Assembly (NCBI RefSeq): GCF_004792685.1
Contig: NZ_SRXT01000005.1
Coordinates: 186,001-250,000, forward strand
Length of the DNA: 64,000 bases
Direction: 5' to 3'
Source of the DNA: Sphingomonas gei
GTDB lineage: Bacteria; Pseudomonadota; Alphaproteobacteria; Sphingomonadales; Sphingomonadaceae
Part shown: piece after piece, positions 1 to 8,763 of the stretch
How positions within the stretch are numbered: position 1 is the first letter of the stretch
Layout: every line of letters begins with the position of its first letter
The notes under the pieces: model-generated
The model's input: the letters and a program-made list of their open reading frames with translations, nothing else
Databases searched by the model: none
Told to the model about the DNA's origin: nothing
Program-made: the position numbers and the translations under genes

Positions 1-724
1 CGCGGAAGAACTCGACGAAGAAGCGGCACAGGCCGTAGCCGAGCACGAAGATGCCGACGAGCTTGCCGGGCTGATAGCGCGAATCGGTGCGCCAGAAGAA
101 GAACCAGAGAACGACGAAGAGCAGGATCCCCTCGAGCCCGGCTTCGTAGAGCTGGCTCGGATGGCGGGCGGGTTCGGGCAGGCCGGTCTGGACGGTGTTG
201 CGGAACACGACCGCCCAGGGCAGGTCGGCGGGCTTGCCCCAGAGTTCGCCGTTCACGAAATTGGCGAGGCGGCCGAAGAACAGCCCGCCGGGCGCGACGC
301 AGGCGACATAATCGTGGATGCGCAGCCAGTTGAGCCCGTGGCGGCGGGCGAGCAGGATGATTGCCACCGTGGTGCCGATCACGCCGCCGTGGAACGACAT
401 GCCGCCGTCCCACAAGCGGATGACCTGGAGCGGCGTTTCGACGATCATGTTGGGCGCGTAGAACAATACATAGCCGAGCCGGCCGCCGAGGATGATGCCG
501 AGCGTGGCGTAGAACACCAGATCGTCGGCGTGGCGCCGCGCCATCGGGGCGCCGGGCTGGGCGAGCAGCTTGAGCAGATACCACCAGCCGAGCAGGATGC
601 CGGCGATATAGGCCAGCGAATACCATTTGATCTGGAAGAAGCCGAGATTGACCGCGACCGGGCTGAGCCCGAGATCCTTGAACTGGATGTGATCGCCGGC
701 GGCGGCGAGGAGGTGAAGCAGCAC
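1..724 (-). CDS. lgt: Prolipoprotein diacylglyceryl transferase (3' end beyond window)
   Basis: Transfers diacylglycerol from phosphatidylglycerol to the lipobox cysteine of prolipoproteins in the inner membrane. The reverse strand encodes the family hallmarks in order: a first membrane segment ([18 protein letters not shown]), the [10 protein letters not shown] motif, the [11 protein letters not shown] motif, the essential [13 protein letters not shown] loop and, near the window edge, [20 protein letters not shown]. About 241 residues are present and the C-terminus lies outside the window. No in-frame ATG precedes the conserved region; GTG at 724 or TTG at 745 are the likely starts, so the start is uncertain. 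It is divergent from the oxidoreductase gene at 837. Confidence 0.9.
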   Translation of the reverse strand, partial: MLLHLLAAAGDHIQFKDLGLSPVAVNLGFFQIKWYSLAYIAGILLGWWYLLKLLAQPGAPMARRHADDLVFYATLGIILGGRLGYVLFYAPNMIVETPLQVIRLWDGGMSFHGGVIGTTVAIILLARRHGLNWLRIHDYVACVAPGGLFFGRLANFVNGELWGKPADLPWAVVFRNTVQTGLPEPARHPSQLYEAGLEGILLFVVLWFFFWRTDSRYQPGKLVGIFVLGYGLCRFFVEFFR

Positions 725-836
725 GGTCTTGTCGTTCCCCGGCAATCGATCGATGGCCCCGCGATAGAGCAGCCGCGCGGCAAACCCAAGACCGCAATGG
801 CTGGCGCAGGGAGAAGCCGCGCGATAGAGCGGCACG

Positions 837-3077
837 ATGGCCCGGGACACCAGCGCGCGCATCAAGCTCGATCGGCGGACATTGCTGATCGGCGGCGGTG
901 CCGGCATCGGGCTGGTCGTCGCCTGGGCGGCATGGCCGCGCACCTGGCTTCCCAATCTGACCGCAGCACCCGGCGAGAGCCTGTTCGGCGCGTGGCTCAA
1001 GATCGGCAGCGACGGGCATGTCTCGGTCGCGGTGCCGCAATGCGAGGAGGGGCAGGGAGTCTATACCGCCTTCCCGCAGATCATCGCCGACGAGCTCGGG
1101 GCGGACTGGAAGATGGTCGGAGTCGAGCCGGCGCCGCTCAATCCGCTTTACGCCAACCAGCTCGGCGCGGAGGAATTGTTCGAGGCGGCTTTGGGCAACC
1201 TCCCCGACACGCTGCGCGCGAGCTATGTCCGGCGCAGCGGGCTGATGCTGACCGGCGGATCGACTTCGGTGCGCAATTTCGAGGGCGAGCTGCGCCGCGC
1301 GGGCGCGGCGGCACGCGCATTGCTGTGCAAGGCCGCGGCGGCGCGCTGGGGAGTCGACTGGCAGGCATGCGGGACGTTCAACCATCTCGTCTTCCAAGGC
1401 AATCACAAGCTCGGCTTCGGCGCGCTCGCGGCCGAGGCTGCGGAGCAGCGCCTGCCTGCCAAGGTGCCGCCGCGTGTCGGCGACGAAGCGCGGCTCTATG
1501 GCCAGCCGCTGCTGCGGCTCGATGCGCCGCCCAAGGTCGACGGCAGCGCGCTGTTCGCCGGCGACATCCGGCTGGCCGACATGGTCTATGCCTCGATCCG
1601 CCAGGGGCCGGTGGGCGAGACCGGGCTGGCGCGGATCGAGCGCGCCGCCGCCGACAAGGTTCCCGGCATGCTCGCGGTGGTCACCACCGACGATTGGGTC
1701 GCGACGGTGGCCAACAATTGGTGGGCTGCGGATCGCGCGCTCGATGCGATGCGGCCGCGCTTCCGCACGCCCGACCCGGTGATCAACAGCGATACGATCG
1801 AGGCGGCGCTGAGCAGTGCGTTCGAGGGCGCCGGGTCGCGCATCGCCGAGACGGGCGATCTCGCGGCGCAGTTCCGCGGTGCGCAATTGGTCGCGGCGGA
1901 GTATCGCGTCGGGCTGGCGCTCCACGCGCCGCTCGAACCGATGACTGCCACCGCGGTGTATCGCGATGGCCGGGTGACCTTGTGGCTGCCGACGCAGGCG
2001 CCGGGGCTCGCCCGCGCCGCGGCTGCGCGCGCGGCGGGTGTCGCCGAGAACGACGTGATCCTCCACCCGACGATGGCGGGGGGCTCGTTCGGCGCTAAGC
2101 TCGAAACCGATGTCGCGGCGCAGGCGGCGTTGCTCGCCGTCAAGATCGGCCGCCCGGTCCAGCTCACCTGGCCGCGCGGCGAGGATTTCCGGCGCGACCG
2201 CTTTCGTCCCGCAGCGGCAGGGCGGATGAGCGCGCGGATCGATCCGCAGCGCCGGCTGACCGGCTGGCTCGCCAAGATCGCCGCGCCGGCGAGCGGGCGC
2301 GAACTTGCCGAACGCCTGCTCCACGGCGATGCGCTGCCCGCTTCGGGGCTGGCGCTGGGCGGGGGGGATGCGAGCGCAGTGGCGGGCGCGGTGCCGCCTT
2401 ATGCGATTCCCAACTTCGCGGTCGACCACCATCCCGCCGCGATCGGGGTGCCGACCGGCTATTGGCGCTCGGGCGCGCATAGCTACACCTGCTTCTTCAC
2501 CGAGAGCTTTCTCGATGAACTCGCGCATGTCGCCGGGCAGGACGCGCTGTCGTTCCGCATGGCGATGCTCGGCGGACAGCCGCGGCTCGCGCGCTGCCTG
2601 CAGATCGCGGCGCAACTGGGCGGCTGGCAGGGCGGCCAGCCGGGGAGCGGGCAGGGAATCGCCTGTCACAGCTTCCGCGGCTCGCACATCGCGGTGCTCG
2701 CCGAGGCGCAGTTGACCAGCGATCGCCGAGTCAAGGTCGAGCGACTGGTAGCGGCGGTCGATTGCGGGCGCGTGGTGAACCCCGATCTGGTGATGCAGCA
2801 GATCGAGGGGGGATTGCTGTTCGGGCTCGCCGGCGCGGTCGGCTGCGCGACCGGCTTCACCGAAAATGTCGCCGATGTGCGCGAGATTTCGGAGCTGCGC
2901 CTGCCGACGCTCGCCGATTGCCCCGACATCACGGTGGAGCTGATCCGCAGCACCGCCGAGCCGGGCGGGGCGAGCGAGCTCGCGGTGCCGCCGGTCGCGC
3001 CGGCGATCGCCAATGCGTTGCAGGCTGCTACAGGCGTGCGCTTCCGCCGCCTGCCTCTGTTATCGGACTTGGAATGA
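837..3077 (+). CDS. Tat-exported molybdopterin-binding subunit of a xanthine dehydrogenase/IorB-family oxidoreductase
   Basis: A 746-residue large subunit of the aldehyde oxidase/xanthine dehydrogenase superfamily, closest in style to isoquinoline 1-oxidoreductase beta (IorB) subunits, which hold the molybdenum cofactor and hydroxylate or oxidise an organic substrate. The N-terminus has a Tat-type signal ([10 protein letters not shown] followed by a hydrophobic stretch), so it probably works at the periplasmic side. Cofactor-site features are visible: [13 protein letters not shown] near residue 415, [11 protein letters not shown] near 540, and a C-terminal [18 protein letters not shown] segment carrying the expected catalytic glutamate. 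The usual [2Fe-2S] partner subunit is not adjacent. Its stop overlaps the hemH start (ATGA). The substrate cannot be read from the sequence. Confidence 0.8.
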   Translation: MARDTSARIKLDRRTLLIGGGAGIGLVVAWAAWPRTWLPNLTAAPGESLFGAWLKIGSDGHVSVAVPQCEEGQGVYTAFPQIIADELGADWKMVGVEPAPLNPLYANQLGAEELFEAALGNLPDTLRASYVRRSGLMLTGGSTSVRNFEGELRRAGAAARALLCKAAAARWGVDWQACGTFNHLVFQGNHKLGFGALAAEAAEQRLPAKVPPRVGDEARLYGQPLLRLDAPPKVDGSALFAGDIRLADMVYASIRQGPVGETGLARIERAAADKVPGMLAVVTTDDWVATVANNWWAADRALDAMRPRFRTPDPVINSDTIEAALSSAFEGAGSRIAETGDLAAQFRGAQLVAAEYRVGLALHAPLEPMTATAVYRDGRVTLWLPTQAPGLARAAAARAAGVAENDVILHPTMAGGSFGAKLETDVAAQAALLAVKIGRPVQLTWPRGEDFRRDRFRPAAAGRMSARIDPQRRLTGWLAKIAAPASGRELAERLLHGDALPASGLALGGGDASAVAGAVPPYAIPNFAVDHHPAAIGVPTGYWRSGAHSYTCFFTESFLDELAHVAGQDALSFRMAMLGGQPRLARCLQIAAQLGGWQGGQPGSGQGIACHSFRGSHIAVLAEAQLTSDRRVKVERLVAAVDCGRVVNPDLVMQQIEGGLLFGLAGAVGCATGFTENVADVREISELRLPTLADCPDITVELIRSTAEPGGASELAVPPVAPAIANALQAATGVRFRRLPLLSDLE

Positions 3078-4081
3078 TCCCCCCCGCCGACCATCCGAAG
3101 ATCCCGGCCCGCAAAATCGGGCTGCTCCTGACCAATCTCGGGACGCCCGACGCCGCCGACGCCGGCGCGGTGCGGCGCTATCTCGCCGAATTCCTGTCCG
3201 ATCCGCGGGTGATCGAGATTCCGCGTTTCGTGTGGAAGCCGATCCTCCACGGGATCATCCTGCGCACGCGGCCAAAAAAGTCCGCGCATGCCTATAAGCA
3301 GGTCTGGCGCGAGGACGGGTCGCCGCTCGCCGCGATCACCCGCGAGCAGGCGGCGGCGCTGCAAGGGGCGTTCGGGCCCGACGTGATCGTGGACTATGCG
3401 ATGCGCTATGGCCGGCCGGCGCTCGGCGACCGGCTGCGCGCGCTCAAGCAAGCGGGGTGCGAGCGCATCCTGATCGCGCCGCTCTATCCGCAATATTGCG
3501 CGGCGACGACGGCGACCGCCAACGATGCGGCATTCGCCGCACTGGCACAGATGCGCTGGCAGCCGGCGCTGCGCACGCTGCCGCCGTATCATGACGACCC
3601 GGCCTATATCCACGCGCTGAAGACCTCGGTCGAAGCGTCGCTGGCCGCGCTCGATTTCGAGCCGCAGGCGATCCTCGCCAGCTTTCACGGCATGCCGCAG
3701 CGGACGCTCGAACTGGGCGATCCCTATCACTGCCATTGCCAGAAGACCGCCCGCCTGCTCAGCGAGGCGCTGGGGCGCGAGCTGACGATCACATTCCAGT
3801 CGCGCTTCGGCCGCGCCAAATGGCTTGAGCCGGCGACCGACACGGTGCTCGCGGGGCTGCCGGGCAAGGGGATCACGCGGATCGCTCTCGTCGCGCCAGG
3901 CTTCTCCGCCGATTGCGTCGAGACGCTCGAGGAGCTGTCGATCCGCGGGCGCGATACCTTCGTCGAGGCCGGGGGTACCCACTTCGCGGCCTTGCCTTGC
4001 CTCAATGCGAGCGAGGTCGGTGTCGCGATGCTCAAGAAGATATTGGCGCGGGAACTTGCGGGCTGGGCAGACGCTGCCTAG
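3074..4081 (+). CDS. hemH: Ferrochelatase
   Basis: Inserts ferrous iron into protoporphyrin IX, the last step of protoheme synthesis. The 335-residue protein starts at the ATG that overlaps the preceding stop (ATGA) and has the family order: LLLTNLGTPD near residue 18, IAPLYPQYCAATTA near 138, the active-site histidine in SFHGMPQRTLELGDPY near residue 204, and the conserved VAPGFSADCVETLEEL segment near 275 with the second catalytic acidic residue. Length is normal for bacterial HemH. The four-base overlap suggests translational coupling to the upstream oxidoreductase subunit, though no shared pathway is obvious. Confidence 0.95.
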   Translation: MIPPADHPKIPARKIGLLLTNLGTPDAADAGAVRRYLAEFLSDPRVIEIPRFVWKPILHGIILRTRPKKSAHAYKQVWREDGSPLAAITREQAAALQGAFGPDVIVDYAMRYGRPALGDRLRALKQAGCERILIAPLYPQYCAATTATANDAAFAALAQMRWQPALRTLPPYHDDPAYIHALKTSVEASLAALDFEPQAILASFHGMPQRTLELGDPYHCHCQKTARLLSEALGRELTITFQSRFGRAKWLEPATDTVLAGLPGKGITRIALVAPGFSADCVETLEELSIRGRDTFVEAGGTHFAALPCLNASEVGVAMLKKILARELAGWADAA

Positions 4082-4116
4082 CCTGAAGTAACGAAAACCA
4101 AGAGAGGATGCGAGAA

Positions 4117-4839
4117 ATGGCACGCGTAGCGATCGTGACGGGGGGGACGCGCGGCATCGGCGAGGCGATCAGCCTGGCACTCAAGGATGCCGGCATGACG
4201 GTCGCCGCCAATTATGCCGGCAATGACGAGAAGGCCCGGGCCTTTACCGAGCGGACGGGCATCAAGGCATATAAATGGGACGTCGGCGATTTCGAGGCCT
4301 GCGCCGCGGGGGTCGCGCAGGTCGAGGCCGATCTCGGCCCGGTCGATGTGGTGGTCAATAATGCCGGCGTCACGCGCGACGGCACCATCCTCAAGATGAG
4401 CCGCGACATGTGGGAAGACGTGATCCGGATCAATCTGGGCGGCTGCTTCAACATGGCGCACGCCACTTTCCCGGGGATGCGCAGCCGCAAATGGGGACGG
4501 ATCGTCAATATCGGCTCGATCAACGGGCAGTCGGGCCAATATGGCCAGGTCAATTACGCCGCCGCCAAATCGGGCATCCACGGCTTCACCAAGGCGCTGG
4601 CGCAGGAAGGTGCGCGCGCCGGAGTGACGGTCAATGCGATCGCGCCGGGCTATATCGATACCGACATGGTCGCCGCGGTGCCCGCGGACGTGCTCGAGAA
4701 GATCGTCGCCAAGATTCCCGTCGGGCGGCTCGGCCAGGCGAGCGAGATCGCGCGCGGCGTGACGTTCCTGTGCTCGGAGGAAGCGGGGTTCGTCACCGGG
4801 TCGACTTTGTCGATCAACGGCGGGCAGCACATGTACTGA
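4117..4839 (+). CDS. phaB: Acetoacetyl-CoA reductase (PhaB-type SDR)
   Basis: A 240-residue short-chain dehydrogenase that by family reduces acetoacetyl-CoA to (R)-3-hydroxybutyryl-CoA with NADPH, supplying polyhydroxyalkanoate synthase. Visible features: the TGGTRGIGEA nucleotide-binding loop at the N-terminus, NNAG near residue 85, and the serine-tyrosine-lysine triad in NIGSINGQSGQYGQVNYAAAK. The INGQSGQ and GYIDTDM segments are typical of PhaB rather than FabG. Start chosen at 4117, nine bases after an AGAGG ribosome site; an ATG at 4108 overlaps that site and would add three residues. No PHA synthase or thiolase gene lies nearby, so FabG-like activity cannot be excluded. Confidence 0.85.
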   Translation: MARVAIVTGGTRGIGEAISLALKDAGMTVAANYAGNDEKARAFTERTGIKAYKWDVGDFEACAAGVAQVEADLGPVDVVVNNAGVTRDGTILKMSRDMWEDVIRINLGGCFNMAHATFPGMRSRKWGRIVNIGSINGQSGQYGQVNYAAAKSGIHGFTKALAQEGARAGVTVNAIAPGYIDTDMVAAVPADVLEKIVAKIPVGRLGQASEIARGVTFLCSEEAGFVTGSTLSINGGQHMY

Positions 4840-4890
4840 CGGGCGTTGGCGTATGACCCGCGACTAAGGCTCGGTTTAATTTTGGTGGAT

Positions 4891-4970
4891 CTGTTCCCCT
4901 GCGAAAGCAGGGGTCCAGGTTACCAGCGGTGCGCTTCGGGCTCTGGGCCCCTGCTTTCGCAGGGGAACAG
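4891..4970. repeat. Palindromic intergenic repeat (CCCCTGCGAAAGCAGGGG type)
   Basis: An 80-base inverted repeat: the left arm beginning CTGTTCCCCTGCGAAAGC is answered by a right arm ending GCTTTCGCAGGGGAACAG. Each arm also contains a small palindrome around GCGAAAGC. It follows phaB and resembles in build the other REP-like elements of this window but has its own arm sequence. It could form a cruciform or an RNA hairpin; no poly-T follows. Confidence 0.8.
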
Positions 4971-5004
4971 ATACCCTTCAATGAAGTGCAATCCGCTTTT
5001 AGAG

Positions 5005-5091
5005 CCCGTTCGCCCTGAGCTTGTCGAAGGGCTGACGCGGCAGCCGGATCGCTGGCGGAGAGCCGGCCTTCGACAGGCTCAGGCCGAACGG
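5005..5091. repeat. REP-like repeat, CTGAGCTTGTCGAAG family
   Basis: Contains GTTCGCCCTGAGCTTGTCGA on one side and CTTCGACAGGCTCAGGCCGA on the other as inverted arms. Copies of the same family occur at 7869-7953 and 46364-46450. No coding sequence is evident here. Confidence 0.85.
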
Positions 5092-5125
5092 TAGGGTTCG
5101 TTCGCCGACCGAGCGCTGCCCAAAA

Positions 5126-5157
5126 CGAAAAAGGCCGGCTCCCCGCAAGGAGCCGGC
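5126..5157 (-). terminator. Intrinsic terminator on reverse strand
   Basis: GCCGGCTCC (5134-5142) pairs with GGAGCCGGC (5149-5157) across a 6-base loop. On the reverse strand the stem is followed by five T residues (5131-5127 complement). Nine G/C-rich base pairs plus a T-run is a textbook terminator, but it has no evident upstream gene. Confidence 0.8.
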
Positions 5158-5205
5158 CCGTCGGTCCCCGATACGCAACGCGGGGGCCTCGATACGCAAA
5201 CTGTC
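5126..5205 (-). ncRNA. Candidate small RNA ending at an orphan terminator
   Basis: Reading the reverse strand, a possible -10 element CTATAG (5213-5218) is followed about 50 bases later by two copies of TTGCGTATCG (5199-5190 and 5178-5169, period 21) and then a strong intrinsic terminator. No reverse-strand protein gene lies upstream of this terminator before rpmB at 6358, which has its own terminator. That combination suggests a short stable transcript of about 80 bases. No known small-RNA family was recognised and no convincing -35 was found, so this is inference. Confidence 0.35.
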
Positions 5206-5313
5206 CTTCGCCCTATAGGCGCCCGGCCTTGGCGCTGGCTGAACGCAGTTGTTATCTGAGGTTCATGTCGCGCCGGGGCTGGCTCGCCCGACCCGAACGG
5301 CTATGGCGGAGCG

Positions 5314-6336
5314 ATGCGTTTCGCGGTTCCGCTTTCGTCGCTCCTGCTGCTGTCGGTCACTGCGTCGGGAGTCGAGCCGCGCCAGGTTCTCGGGGACCGG
5401 CCGGAGATGGTCGCGACGCCGGTGCCGCTCGATCCTTCCGATCCGGCGCGGGCGAAGCTGGGACCGCTTACCTATCTCGGCGGGCTTGCCCTCAAGAGCA
5501 GTGATCCCGCATTCGGCGGCTTTTCGTCGATGCGCATCGACGGCGATCGCTTCACCTTGCTCAGCGACGGCGGAAACCTCGTCGCATTCATGATGGGGGC
5601 CGACCTGCGCCCGCGGGACCTGCGCTTCGCCGACCTGCCCGGACCGGGGACCGGCGCGATCAAGCGCCACCGCGATTCCGAATCGCTGACCTGGGACCCG
5701 GTGACAGGATGCGCCTGGATCGGGTTCGAGAACCGCAATGCGATCTGGCGCTACGATGCGAGCCTGACTCGCGCCGAGCGCAGCGTGCGGCCGGCGGCGA
5801 TGGCCGACTGGTCGGTCGCCGGCGGGCCCGAGGCGATGGCGCGGCTGCGCAGCGGGCAATTCATCGTGATCAGCGAGACTGCGCGGCCGCCGCGCAGGCC
5901 CGATGCGCGGATCGTGTTGCGCTTCGCGGGCGACCCGACCGAATCGTCGCTGCCACCCGAGCGGCTGGCTTACGTGCCGCCGGCGGATTACGACCCGACC
6001 GACATGGCCGAGCTTCCCGACGGGCGATTGCTGGTGCTCAACCGCCGGCTTTCGCTGTCCGGCCTGTTCACTGCCAAACTGGTGCTGCTCGATCTGCGCG
6101 GCGTGCACACGGGAAAGCCGGTCCGCGGCATCGAACTGGCGACGTTCGAGCGCCCGCTGCAGCACGACAATTTCGAGGCGCTGGCGGTCACGCGCGAAGG
6201 CGCGGACACGATCGTGTGGATCGCGTCGGACGACAATGGCGAGATCTGGGAGCAGTCGCTGCTGCTCAAGTTCCGGCTGGAACTAGCGAACTCGGGACAA
6301 GCGAAAAGCCCGCGCCCCGGCAGGGGAACGGGCTGA
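5314..6336 (+). CDS. Secreted esterase-like protein of the phytase-like family (PF13449 type)
   Basis: A 340-residue exported protein with a hydrophobic signal sequence at residues 1-20. The body matches the 'esterase-like activity of phytase' beta-propeller family: repeated D-G-R type blades, DSESLTWDPVTGCAWIGFENRNAIWRY-like segment near 120, DPTDMAELPDGRLLVLNRR near 225, and HDNFEALAVT plus ASDDNGEIWEQSLLLKF near the C-terminus. The substrate is unknown for most members. The last 12 or so residues (SGQAKSPRPGRGTG) are encoded by DNA that doubles as the rpmB terminator on the other strand, so the C-terminal tail is probably not functional. Convergent with rpmB. Confidence 0.7.
   Translation: MRFAVPLSSLLLLSVTASGVEPRQVLGDRPEMVATPVPLDPSDPARAKLGPLTYLGGLALKSSDPAFGGFSSMRIDGDRFTLLSDGGNLVAFMMGADLRPRDLRFADLPGPGTGAIKRHRDSESLTWDPVTGCAWIGFENRNAIWRYDASLTRAERSVRPAAMADWSVAGGPEAMARLRSGQFIVISETARPPRRPDARIVLRFAGDPTESSLPPERLAYVPPADYDPTDMAELPDGRLLVLNRRLSLSGLFTAKLVLLDLRGVHTGKPVRGIELATFERPLQHDNFEALAVTREGADTIVWIASDDNGEIWEQSLLLKFRLELANSGQAKSPRPGRGTG
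6303..6334 (-). terminator. rpmB terminator, inside the 3' end of the convergent gene
   Basis: AGCCCG (6307-6312) pairs with CGGGCT (6329-6334), with further pairing of CCCC to GGGG inside, and the reverse strand continues into TTTT. It lies 24 bases past the rpmB stop and within the coding end of the esterase-like gene. Confidence 0.65.
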
Positions 6337-6357
6337 CGCCAATCCGCAAAAAGCTGG

Positions 6358-6657
6358 TTAGGCCGCGGTCTTCTCGGCAGTCGACGCCTTGCGCAGCTCG
6401 CGCTTGAGGCGGCGCACGCGGAGCGACAGATCGTCTTCGCTGGTCTTGAGCAGCCAATTGTCGAGACCGCCGACATGCTCGACCGAGCGCAGCCCGTGCG
6501 TCGAGACGCGCAGGCGGATGCTGCGGCCCAGCGTGTCCGAGATCAGCGTGACGTTCTGCAGATTGGGCAGAAAGGTCCGCTTGGTCTTGTTGTTGGCGTG
6601 GGAGACGTTGTGTCCCACCTGCCGGCCCTTGCCGGTCAGCTCGCAAATGCGCGACAT
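6358..6657 (-). CDS. rpmB: 50S ribosomal protein L28
   Basis: A 99-residue basic ribosomal protein of the large subunit. It starts [20 protein letters not shown] and contains the L28 core [15 protein letters not shown] followed by [18 protein letters not shown], as in alphaproteobacterial L28 of about 97 residues. The ATG at 6657 is the family start; an open frame continues upstream to 6828 but is not conserved in character. A terminator follows at 6303-6334. Confidence 0.97.
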   Translation of the reverse strand: MSRICELTGKGRQVGHNVSHANNKTKRTFLPNLQNVTLISDTLGRSIRLRVSTHGLRSVEHVGGLDNWLLKTSEDDLSLRVRRLKRELRKASTAEKTAA

Positions 6658-6818
6658 CGCTTTAAATCCTGGTTCTTGGCATAAGCCGGAAAGGCCGCGC
6701 CGATAGCGGGAATGGCCGAGTGCGTCAACCGATTCGCCGATCAAAGCGCCAGCCGACGCAACCCAGATGGCGCTTACGGCGTTATTACGCAAACGATTCG
6801 ATCCGGGAGATAAAGACA

Positions 6819-7112
6819 ATGCGTGCAATCCTCGTGCTGATCGGGCTGATCGCCCTGGGCGTGGTGGCGGCGATGGCGACGGGCATGCTGCGGTTCAACC
6901 AGCAGCAGGGCGCCAGCCTGCCGACCGTGAGCGTCCAGGCCGAAGGCGGCCAGGTGCCCAAATACAGCGCAGAGACGGGCAGCGTCGGGATCGGAAATAC
7001 CGCGCGGACCGTCGAGGTGCCCACCGTCGAGATGAAGAAGGCGACCGTGGTGCTGCCGACGATCGACCTGAAGCAGGCGCCGGCCGCTTCGCCGACGCCG
7101 GCCGCGAAATAA
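6819..7112 (+). CDS. Small membrane-anchored protein of unknown function
   Basis: A 97-residue protein with one N-terminal membrane segment ([20 protein letters not shown]) and a polar periplasmic tail rich in valine, threonine, alanine and proline. GGGAGA lies eight bases before the ATG. Family not recognised. Its TAA stop shares one base with the next start (TAATG), so it is probably co-translated with the Pmp3-like protein. It may function in the envelope, but the sequence gives no catalytic motif. Confidence 0.6.
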   Translation: MRAILVLIGLIALGVVAAMATGMLRFNQQQGASLPTVSVQAEGGQVPKYSAETGSVGIGNTARTVEVPTVEMKKATVVLPTIDLKQAPAASPTPAAK

Positions 7113-7297
7113 TGCATGCCGGGCGAATCGTGGCGGCGGTGCTGCTGCCGCCGCTGGGCGTGTATCTCGCACGGGGGCCGGGGAGGGATTTCGGGATCGC
7201 GTGCGGGCTGACGGTGCTGGGATTTCTGCCGGGGGTCGTCTTCGCGTTGTGGACGGTGGTGCGCGACGCGCGCACGCCTGCGCCTGCGGTCGCGTAG
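7112..7297 (+). CDS. Pmp3/YqaE-family small membrane protein
   Basis: A 61-residue protein with two membrane segments. VLLPPLGVYLARGPGRDFGI followed by LTVLGFLPGVVFALW matches the UPF0057/Pmp3 pattern (LPPLGVFL-G--DF ... LGW-PG-I-A). Pmp3 proteins are linked to membrane potential and salt or cold stress in eukaryotes and plants; the bacterial role is poorly known. Coupled to the preceding small gene by a one-base stop/start overlap. Confidence 0.8.
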   Translation: MHAGRIVAAVLLPPLGVYLARGPGRDFGIACGLTVLGFLPGVVFALWTVVRDARTPAPAVA

Positions 7298-7301
7298 TTA
7301 C

Positions 7302-7377
7302 CGTCATCCCGGCGAAAGCAGGGATCTCGTGCCGCATTGCGCCTTCGCCTGAGATCCCGGCCTTCGCCGGGATGACG
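7302..7377. repeat. REP-like repeat, CGTCATCCCGGCGAAAGC family
   Basis: Inverted arms CCGTCATCCCGGCGAAAGCA and CCGGCCTTCGCCGGGATGAC. Other members at 12902-12980, 17327-17409, 29672-29755 and a variant at 13584-13693. Confidence 0.85.
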
Positions 7378-7406
7378 TAGCGGGATCGGTTCGCTAGGCA
7401 GCTTCC

Positions 7407-7859
7407 ATGTTCCCGCTCCCCGATCCGATGCGCGCCGCGCTGGATGCCGCGTACTGCGCCGCGCAGGCAGGGGAAGTGCCGGTGGGCGCCGTGGTGACGC
7501 TTGGCGGCAAGGTCGTCGCCACCGCCGCCAATGCCCCGCGCACGCTCCACGACCCCACCGCGCATGCCGAGATGCTGGCGATTCGCGAGGCGGCGCGCAT
7601 CCTCGGCCGCGACAGGCTCGAGGATTGCGATCTGTGGGTGACGCTGGAGCCATGCGCGATGTGCGCGGGAGCGATCGCGCATGCCCGCATCGCCCGGCTC
7701 TATTACGGCGCGAGCGATCCCAAGGGCGGCGCGGTCGAGCATGGCCCACGCTTCTTCGCGCAGCCGACCTGCCATCACCGCCCCGAGGTTTATTCGGGAA
7801 TCGGCGAGGGAGAATCCGGCGCGTTGCTCAGGGATTTTTTCAGAGAACGACGGACGTAG
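7407..7859 (+). CDS. tadA: tRNA-specific adenosine-34 deaminase
   Basis: Converts adenosine to inosine at the wobble position of tRNA-Arg(ACG). The 150-residue protein has the cytidine-deaminase zinc site: HAEMLAI (histidine and proton-shuttling glutamate near residue 53) and PCAMCAGAI (two zinc cysteines near 82), plus the GAVEHGPRFF region typical of TadA. Length is normal. It lies between two palindromic repeats and appears monocistronic. Confidence 0.92.
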   Translation: MFPLPDPMRAALDAAYCAAQAGEVPVGAVVTLGGKVVATAANAPRTLHDPTAHAEMLAIREAARILGRDRLEDCDLWVTLEPCAMCAGAIAHARIARLYYGASDPKGGAVEHGPRFFAQPTCHHRPEVYSGIGEGESGALLRDFFRERRT

Positions 7860-7868
7860 CAGCCTACG

Positions 7869-7953
7869 TTCGTGCTGAGCTTGTCGAAGCACGGCTTTCC
7901 ACCAGCGACCCCGCTTGTGGCGCAGCGCCCTTCGACAGGCTCAGGGCGAACGG
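7869..7953. repeat. REP-like repeat, CTGAGCTTGTCGAAG family
   Basis: Arms GTTCGTGCTGAGCTTGTCGA and TTCGACAGGCTCAGGGCGAA in inverted orientation, separating the convergent tadA and OmpA-family genes. Confidence 0.85.
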
Positions 7954-7957
7954 GCGG

Positions 7958-8635
7958 TTATCCCAAATCCTGCTGGGTGATCGGGACCAGCTTGATCTCT
8001 ACGCGGCGATTGGCCGCCTTGCCTTCCTCGCTGGCGTTGCTGGCGACCGGCTGGGTTTCGCCGAAGCCGCGCGTGCCGAGCCGAGCGCTCTGCACCCCGC
8101 GGCCCGACAGATAATCGGCGACCGAAGTCGCGCGGCGCTCGGACAGCGCCAGATTATAGCTGTCGCTGCCGGTCGAATCGGTGTGGCCGTACACGTCGAT
8201 ATAGGTCTGGTTATACTGCCGGAGCACGTCGGCGACCTGATCGAGCGTGGCGCGGAACTGCGGCTGGATGCTCGATTCGTTGGTCGCGAAAGTGACGTTC
8301 GACGGCATGTTGAGCACCAGATCGTCGCCTTGGCGGATGACGCGGATGTCGGTGCCTGCGGTGCGGCGGCGCAGTTCCTGCTCCTGCCGGTCCATATAGG
8401 CGCCGATGCCCGCGCCGGCGAGACCGCCGATCCCGGCGCCGATGATCTTCTCGGTACGGTCGTTGCGGCCGCCGACGAGATCGCCGAGCAGATAGCCGCC
8501 GACCACGCCTGCGCCCGCACCGATCGCGGCCCGCGAGACGCGGCGTTCGCCGGTGACCGGATCGGTGACGCAGGCCGTGGTGAGCGTGGAGGCGGCAAGC
8601 GCGGCGGCGATCAGCGCCTTGCGAGTGATGGACAT
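7958..8635 (-). CDS. OmpA-family lipoprotein with glycine-zipper segment (YiaD type)
   Basis: A 225-residue outer-membrane lipoprotein. The signal ends in LTTAC (lipobox, cysteine near residue 22). Residues about 35-95 form glycine-zipper repeats (AIGAGAGVVGGYLLG and IIGAGIGGLAGAGIGAY). The C-terminal half is an OmpA peptidoglycan-binding domain with YGHTDSTGSDSYNLALSERR and the terminal NRRVEI. The ATG at 8635 follows AGAGGAG at good spacing. It probably tethers the outer membrane to peptidoglycan. Confidence 0.88.
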   Translation of the reverse strand: MSITRKALIAAALAASTLTTACVTDPVTGERRVSRAAIGAGAGVVGGYLLGDLVGGRNDRTEKIIGAGIGGLAGAGIGAYMDRQEQELRRRTAGTDIRVIRQGDDLVLNMPSNVTFATNESSIQPQFRATLDQVADVLRQYNQTYIDVYGHTDSTGSDSYNLALSERRATSVADYLSGRGVQSARLGTRGFGETQPVASNASEEGKAANRRVEIKLVPITQQDLG

Positions 8636-8763
8636 GGTGGCTCCTCTTGCAATTCTTGACCGGAAAACCCGCCGGAAGCCGGCATTGTTCCGCCTGCGCA
8701 TCGAAGCTTGGCGAAGAGGCGGTTGTGAAGCGCTGCCCAGTGCGGATATGGAGGGCGCACATC

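Noticed and set aside
161..2098. A 645-codon open frame on the plus strand across lgt and the oxidoreductase gene
   Set aside because: It overlaps two genes with clear family motifs, is arginine-rich low complexity and has no domain; it is a shadow frame of GC-rich coding DNA.
4999..5199. Small ORFs inside the palindromic repeats after phaB
   Set aside because: They are translations of repeat arms (for example LSLSKAG) and lack any ribosome site.
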